From: Ruoffia tabacinasalis
Lineage (GTDB): Bacteria > Bacillota > Bacilli > Lactobacillales > Aerococcaceae
DNA length: 64,000 nt
Assembly (NCBI RefSeq): GCF_005864045.1
Contig: NZ_VBSP01000003.1
Span: 1 to 64,000, forward strand
Reading direction: 5' to 3'
The notes beneath the pieces were generated by a model. The model was given only the letters and a program-made list of their open reading frames with translations, made no database searches and was not told where the DNA came from. The position numbers and the translations under genes are program-made. Numbering within the stretch: the first letter of the stretch is position 1; each line of letters starts with the position of its first letter. Below are positions 60,096-64,000 of this stretch, piece by piece.

Positions 60096-60896
60096 ATGTT
60101 TACAGAAGCTATTGATTATATTAAAAGTAAAGGAATCACAGAACCAAAAGTAGGCTTGATTTTAGGATCAGGTTTAGGTGATTTAGCTGATGAAATTGAA
60201 GAGTCTATTCAACTTGATTATTCAGATATTCCAAATTTCCCAGTGTCAACAGTTGAAGGACATGACGGGAAATTAGTATATGGAAAACTTGCTGGGAAAA
60301 AAGTTATCGCTTTAAAAGGACGTTTTCATTATTATGAAGGCTATGACTTAGACAAAGTAACATTCCCTGTGCGTATCTTTAAAGAATTAGGTGTTGAATC
60401 AGTTATTATTACAAACGCTGCAGGCGGAGTAAATGAATCATTTAATCCAGGTGATTTAATGATTATTACTGACCACTTGAACTTTACGGGCTCTAACCCA
60501 CTGATTGGTCAAAATATTAGCGAACATGGACCACGTTTTGTAGACATGACCGAAACATATAGTCAACGCGGTCAACAATTATTAAAAGACATTGCCAAAG
60601 ATAATGACTTCCCGATTAAAGAAGGCGTTTATACTTGGTTTACAGGACCAACATATGAAACACCTGCTGAAATAAAAGCAACACGCGTGATGGGTGGAGA
60701 TGCTGTTGGAATGTCAACTGTACCAGAAGCCATTGTTGCAAAACATTGTGGTTTAGAAGTATTTGGTATTTCTTGTATTACCAATCTAGCTGCTGGTATG
60801 CAAGCTGAATTGAATCACGAAGAAGTTGTAGAAGTTTCTACTAAAGTAAAACCAAGATTTAAATTACTTATTACAGAATTAATCAATCAAATTTAA
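60096..60896 (+). CDS. punA: Purine nucleoside phosphorylase (trimeric PNP-I type)
   Basis: 266 residues. It splits inosine or guanosine with phosphate into base and ribose 1-phosphate. Phosphate-binding GLILGSGLGDLADEI, GRFHYYEGY, NAAGGVN and substrate-binding TWFTGPTYETPAEIKA are family landmarks, with Glu and Asn contacts in SCITNLAAGM. AAGGGG precedes the ATG. With deoB upstream and the Nup/BMP importer at 29-35 kb the window encodes uptake and breakdown of purine nucleosides. Confidence 0.95.
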   Translation: MFTEAIDYIKSKGITEPKVGLILGSGLGDLADEIEESIQLDYSDIPNFPVSTVEGHDGKLVYGKLAGKKVIALKGRFHYYEGYDLDKVTFPVRIFKELGVESVIITNAAGGVNESFNPGDLMIITDHLNFTGSNPLIGQNISEHGPRFVDMTETYSQRGQQLLKDIAKDNDFPIKEGVYTWFTGPTYETPAEIKATRVMGGDAVGMSTVPEAIVAKHCGLEVFGISCITNLAAGMQAELNHEEVVEVSTKVKPRFKLLITELINQI

Positions 60897-60900
60897 CCAA

Positions 60901-61026
60901 TGCATTTGGAAAAAGACAGGGTAAATTTATAATGAGAAGATTTGTTTTGAAAGTGGCCAATTTTATATCTATGTCTACTAAAAAAACGAATTGAATTATA
61001 AAGGTATATCATGTCTTTTTTCAATG
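60901..61026. repeat. Imperfect distant inverted repeat in the punA-ribT gap
   Basis: CATTTGGAAAAAGACA (60903-60918) is matched inversely by TGTCTTTTTTCAATG (61012-61026). The 93 bases between hold no gene. It might be a long terminator stem or chance in A/T-rich DNA. Confidence 0.25.
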
Positions 61027-61126
61027 TGTTTGTTCATATATAGAATCAACTTAATATGCAATTTCTTGAAATAATTATCATAACATGGTAATATCACTCA
61101 AGTGATTAAGGGACGAGGAGGTTTCC

Positions 61127-61534
61127 ATGTTAATTAGTTCAAAAAATAAAAACGAAAAAATTATATTAGGGTTACTTTCTTATACTTATGACGATGAGAA
61201 AGCGAATTTAAGTGAAATGAGCAATCTATTAGAGTCATACCGAGAAGATCCTAATTTTGATATTTTATTATATAAAAATGATGAAAGTGATAATTTTATC
61301 GGATTAATATGTATTGAAAAGAATACGTTAGAGTCTCAAAATGAAGATACACCATCATCGACAACGATTATCATACATCGAATTGCGGTTGTGCCTTCTT
61401 TCAGAGATGAAGGTATCGGTTATAAAATGTATGAATTACTGCGTAAGCAACACCCTAATGCGACGGTTATTGGATCGATGAATACGGTGGATATCTTAGC
61501 TAAATGGAGTACAAAATATAATCAGTCATTATAG
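61127..61534 (+). CDS. ribT: GNAT-family N-acetyltransferase, RibT-like
   Basis: 135 residues. The acetyl-CoA motif A is IHRIAVVPSFRDEGIGYKMYELLRK (shown in part: RDEGIG loop), with preceding beta strands FDILLYKND and NFIGLICIEK. Size and position just before scpA-scpB match RibT of Bacillus, where it follows the riboflavin operon. Here no rib biosynthesis genes are adjacent, but an FMN riboswitch and probable ribU lie 2 kb downstream. Acceptor unknown. GAGGAGG precedes the ATG. Confidence 0.8.
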   Translation: MLISSKNKNEKIILGLLSYTYDDEKANLSEMSNLLESYREDPNFDILLYKNDESDNFIGLICIEKNTLESQNEDTPSSTTIIIHRIAVVPSFRDEGIGYKMYELLRKQHPNATVIGSMNTVDILAKWSTKYNQSL

Positions 61535-61561
61535 AATTTACGAATGTAATGGGGAGATTGT

Positions 61562-62308
61562 TTGCAAAACACAGAATTAAGAATTGAATTAGAGTCATTT
61601 CAAGGTCCTTTTGACTTACTACTTCATTTGATTAAGCAGATGGAAGTAGATATCAATGATATTCCCATGACTGCGATAACCAATCAATATATCAAGTATA
61701 TTGAGGCAATGAATGAGTTAGAATTAGATATTATTGGAGAATATTTGGTTATGGCTGCGACGTTGCTAGAGATTAAAAGTAATATCTTACTTCCGATTGA
61801 GCCAAGTCCAGATTATGAAGAAGATTACGATGAGGGCGATCCACGAGATATTCTTGTTCAACAATTGCTTTTATACCAACAATTTCAAACCGTCGCGACT
61901 CAATTACAAATCAAACAAGACGAGAGGGCGCGACTATTTTCACGTCCGATGGCTGATTTAAGTTCGTATCAAGAATTTGTCCCATTAGATGAAGATGCAC
62001 TTTCACTGACTGATTTAGCTGAGGCGATGGCCAGTGTTGTTGAAAAAGCAGCGAGTCGAGAACCACTTGAAAGGCAAATTCAACATGAATCATTAACGGT
62101 CTCAGATCAGATGGATAAGATTATGGCCGCATTTCAATTTGATACAGATAATGATTCAGTGACTCTTGATCAATTTTTCCAATACGGAACACGTAATGAA
62201 ATTATAACGACATTTTTAGCGATGTTGGAATTAGTAAGAAAGCAACATCTAATCTTTCTTCAAAAGAGTAAAGATGATCCAATCCAAATGAAGAAATTAG
62301 AGGAGTAA
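61562..62308 (+). CDS. scpA: Segregation and condensation protein A
   Basis: 248 residues, starting at TTG 61562. ScpA is the kleisin that bridges Smc heads in bacterial condensin. The start LESFQGPFDLLLHLIKQMEVDINDIP is the typical N-terminal domain; MAATLLEIKSNILLP follows, and the C-terminal winged helix (about 175-240) ends FLAMLELVRKQHLIFLQ. A variable acidic and helical middle lies between. scpB comes 5 bases later. Confidence 0.95.
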   Translation: MQNTELRIELESFQGPFDLLLHLIKQMEVDINDIPMTAITNQYIKYIEAMNELELDIIGEYLVMAATLLEIKSNILLPIEPSPDYEEDYDEGDPRDILVQQLLLYQQFQTVATQLQIKQDERARLFSRPMADLSSYQEFVPLDEDALSLTDLAEAMASVVEKAASREPLERQIQHESLTVSDQMDKIMAAFQFDTDNDSVTLDQFFQYGTRNEIITTFLAMLELVRKQHLIFLQKSKDDPIQMKKLEE

Positions 62309-62313
62309 GATTT

Positions 62314-62922
62314 GTGAATGAGTTAATAAAGAGAGTATTTGGTATATTATTTGTAGCAGGTGATGACGGAGTGAGTCGGCAAGAGTTGGCTCAAAGTTTA
62401 GAAGAGCCAATAAGTAACATTGACGACTGTCTTGAACAGTTAAAACTTAATTTTCAAACGGATGATTCATCAGCGCTTGAAGTTGTCAATTTCAATCAAA
62501 GATACCGATTAATTACAAAAAAAGAATTGGCAGAAGATGTAGAAAAATATGCTCAAGCTCCATTTTCACAAAACTTAACAAGAGCATCGATTGAAACTTT
62601 ATCAATCGTAGCCTATCGCCAACCAATTACGCGTATGGCTATTGACGAGATCAGAGGAGTTTCTTCGAGTAGTTTAATCCAGAAACTAATTTCTCGAGAT
62701 TTGATCAAAGAAATTGGAAGGATTGAAGCACCGGGGCGTCCCGTATTATATGGGGTAACCGATTACTTTATGGATTATTTTGGTTTAAAGACATTAGATG
62801 ATTTACCAGAAATTGAACCCATTGCATTAAATGCAGAACTTTCCTCCGAAGAATTGTTTGACTTGAAAGAATGGCCAATTGAATTATATGACGAAGAAAA
62901 TAATCAGAATGAGGATGAGTAA
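62314..62922 (+). CDS. scpB: Segregation and condensation protein B
   Basis: 202 residues beginning at GTG 62314 behind GAGGAG. Two winged-helix domains; the family core is RASIETLSIVAYRQPITRMAIDEIRG (in part), SSSLIQKLISRDLIKEIGR and APGRPVLYGVTDYFMDYFGL. It dimerises and binds ScpA to complete condensin. The acidic C-terminus is variable. rluB starts 4 bases later, an arrangement widespread in Firmicutes. Confidence 0.96.
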   Translation: MNELIKRVFGILFVAGDDGVSRQELAQSLEEPISNIDDCLEQLKLNFQTDDSSALEVVNFNQRYRLITKKELAEDVEKYAQAPFSQNLTRASIETLSIVAYRQPITRMAIDEIRGVSSSSLIQKLISRDLIKEIGRIEAPGRPVLYGVTDYFMDYFGLKTLDDLPEIEPIALNAELSSEELFDLKEWPIELYDEENNQNEDE

Positions 62923-62926
62923 CTAA

Positions 62927-63649
62927 ATGGAAAGATTACAAAAAGCAATGGCGAATGCGGGTGTCGCAAGTCGTCGTAAAAGTGAAGATTTAATCGTAGA
63001 TGGACATGTAAAAGTAAATGGTGAATTAGTAACGGAACTAGGTACAAAAGTATCTAAGACGGATGTTATTGAAGTAGATGGCGTTCCAATTTATAAAGAA
63101 GAACCAAAATACATTATGTTATATAAACCAAAAAACGTTATCAGTGCTGTGAGTGATCCCACTGACCGTCAAGTAGTTGTGGATTTTATTCATGGTGTAG
63201 AAGAACGTATTTATCCTATTGGACGATTAGATTTTGATACAACTGGATTAATTTTATTAACAAATGATGGTGATTTTGCGAACTTATTAACTCACCCACG
63301 CTATAATATTGATAAAGTATATATTGCAACGGTCAACGGTATTGTTGACACAAAAGCACTGACTAAATTAGAGCAAGGTGTTATGATTGACGGTAAGAAA
63401 ACTTCTAAAGCCCGTGCGAAAGTTATTTCAACAAATAAAGACAAGAAAACATCCGTTGTACAGTTAACAATACATGAAGGTTGGAATCACCAAGTGAAAA
63501 ATATGTTCGAAGCCGTAGGGCATGAAGTATATCGCTTGAAACGTGAAAGATTTTCATTCTTAGATTTAGGTACTTTACAGCCAGGCGAGTGGCGTGATTT
63601 AACAGCTTTTGAAGTGGATAAGTTAAAGAAAATTGCTTTAGATGATTAA
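62927..63649 (+). CDS. rluB: 23S rRNA pseudouridine synthase RluB
   Basis: 240 residues. An N-terminal S4 RNA-binding domain (RLQKAMANAGVASRRKSEDL), then the RsuA/RluB catalytic domain with the active Asp in IGRLDFDTTGLILLTNDG and the motif HEGWNHQVKNMFEAVGHEV. RluB makes pseudouridine 2605 in 23S rRNA. It is the last gene of the ribT-scpA-scpB-rluB run; no standard terminator follows, only a palindrome without T-run (63662-63679). Confidence 0.95.
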   Translation: MERLQKAMANAGVASRRKSEDLIVDGHVKVNGELVTELGTKVSKTDVIEVDGVPIYKEEPKYIMLYKPKNVISAVSDPTDRQVVVDFIHGVEERIYPIGRLDFDTTGLILLTNDGDFANLLTHPRYNIDKVYIATVNGIVDTKALTKLEQGVMIDGKKTSKARAKVISTNKDKKTSVVQLTIHEGWNHQVKNMFEAVGHEVYRLKRERFSFLDLGTLQPGEWRDLTAFEVDKLKKIALDD

Positions 63650-63661
63650 GCTTCAAAATTT

Positions 63662-63705
63662 TTTGTGATTATTCACAAAGGACTTGCCATATTCAAATGA
63701 ATATG
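63662..63705. repeat. Two palindromes ahead of the FMN riboswitch
   Basis: TTTGTGATTATTCACAAA (63662-63679; 7-bp arms, 4-base centre) and CATATTCAAATGAATATG (63688-63705; 8-bp arms) lie between rluB and the probable ribU promoter, whose -10 TATAAT is at 63712-63717. They could be operators; the first might act as a weak terminator. Confidence 0.5.
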
Positions 63706-63734
63706 CTAAGATATAATTAAATAAAATACAATAC

Positions 63735-63846
63735 GTCTTCAGGGCAGGGTGTAATTCCCGACCGGTGGTAAAGTCCACGAACTCGAGGCATCGAGCTGAT
63801 CTGGTGAAATTCCAGTACCGACAGTAAAGTCTGGATGGAAGAAGAT
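63735..63846 (+). ncRNA. FMN riboswitch (RFN element)
   Basis: The conserved core is all present: AGGGCAGGGTG, AATTCCCGACCGG, AAGTCCACGA, GGTGAAATTCCAGTACCGACAG and AAGTCTGGATGG in part, with closing stem P1 TCTTC (63736-63740) and GAAGA (63841-63845). It binds flavin mononucleotide and represses the downstream gene. A -10 TATAAT at 63712-63717 lies just upstream. Confidence 0.97.
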
Positions 63847-63882
63847 TAAATGATATACACTTTTTTTGAGTATATTCTTTTA

Positions 63883-63934
63883 AAGTACGTCTTTTTACCC
63901 TGGGAAAAATTAGGGTGAGAAGGCGTACTTTTTT
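63883..63934 (+). terminator. Riboswitch-controlled terminator
   Basis: AAGTACGTCTTTTTACCCT (63883-63901) pairs with AGGGTGAGAAGGCGTACTT (63912-63930) along 19 positions with three G-T pairs, then a T-run. A small hairpin ATATAC/GTATAT (63853-63875) between aptamer and terminator may be part of the switch. Confidence 0.88.
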
Positions 63935-63963
63935 AGTCTTGGGACGAAAAAGGAGAAGAAAAA

Positions 63964-64000
63964 ATGCAAAAAAGATCACAGGTTAGAACGATGATGTTGT
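63964..64000 (+). CDS. ribU: Probable riboflavin ECF transporter S component RibU (5' end only)
   Basis: Only the first 12 codons lie in the window (MQKRSQVRTMML), behind AAGGAG at 63950-63955. The basic start leading into hydrophobic residues and the FMN riboswitch just upstream fit RibU, the membrane-bound riboflavin-binding subunit of an energy-coupling-factor transporter. A riboflavin synthesis gene is the alternative, but such proteins rarely begin this way. The call rests mainly on context. Confidence 0.65.
   Translation, partial: MQKRSQVRTMML

Noticed and set aside
63662-63679. Rex or CRP/FNR-type site (TTGTGA...TCACAA)
   Set aside because: The half sites are separated by 4 bases, while Rex and CRP/FNR-type sites with these half sites need 6; kept only as an unassigned palindrome.
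63653-63979. 108-codon minus-strand open frame at the right edge
   Set aside because: It runs antisense through the FMN riboswitch and its terminator, whose conserved RNA sequence explains the region.

Overview
The window is a low-GC Gram-positive (Firmicutes) chromosome segment made almost entirely of housekeeping genes. AGGAGG-type ribosome binding sites, TTGaca/TATAAT promoters and LexA boxes of the Bacillus type all fit. The gene order rodZ-pgsA-cinA-recA-rny-ymdB-mutS-mutL-msrB-ruvA-ruvB-queA is a Bacillota backbone. The sporulation and metabolic genes that sit between ymdB and mutS in Bacillus subtilis (spoVS, tdh, kbl, cotE) are absent. A CovRS/CsrRS-like two-component pair, a DUF4044-like miniprotein and YfhO also occur. 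Together these point to a non-sporulating member of the Lactobacillales, probably near Aerococcaceae or Carnobacteriaceae; the family is inference.

Layout. 0-8 kb: PlsC acyltransferase (minus), a secreted glutaminyl cyclase, tgt and yajC, SOS-controlled dinB, a ZIP metal transporter, YtoI-like and NrnA. 8-20 kb: zwf (minus), helicase cshB, DUF1189 and YfhO membrane proteins (minus), a class B penicillin-binding protein, a two-gene minus operon (MltG-like and SwrB-like small proteins), rpmG, 5-formyl-THF cyclo-ligase, a rhomboid protease and a cysteine-less rhodanese. 20-29 kb: a 55-residue membrane miniprotein, gnd, the covRS-like pair, yidC, acylphosphatase and ftsK. 29-35 kb: a nucleoside uptake locus with two tandem BMP-type binding proteins plus an ATPase and two permeases. 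35-50.5 kb: rodZ, pgsA, cinA, recA, rny, ymdB, mutS, mutL, two msrB copies, ruvAB and queA. 50.6-57 kb: dnaE, pfkA and pyk. 57-64 kb: cvfB, xerD, deoB, purine nucleoside phosphorylase, ribT, scpA, scpB, rluB, then an FMN riboswitch and the first codons of a probable ribU cut by the window edge.

How it fits together. Nucleosides imported by the BMP/Nup system can be split by the phosphorylase, and the released pentose phosphate isomerised by DeoB. Zwf and Gnd (oxidative pentose phosphate branch) and PfkA and Pyk (glycolysis) give the central carbon core. DinB, RecA, MutSL, RuvAB and DnaE form a DNA repair and replication set; dinB and recA carry LexA-type boxes. FtsK, XerD, ScpA and ScpB cover chromosome segregation. 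PBP, RodZ, YfhO, PgsA and PlsC cover envelope synthesis.

No tRNA, rRNA, CRISPR array, insertion sequence, prophage or recognisable defence system was seen. I did not find a clearly new multi-gene system. The best candidates for novelty are local: BMP proteins with no cysteine for lipid anchoring, the MltG-like/SwrB-like pair, nested inverted repeats ahead of covR, repeats around the nupA promoter, and palindromes ahead of the FMN riboswitch. Starts were moved downstream of the longest open frame wherever a ribosome binding site argued for it; these cases are stated.
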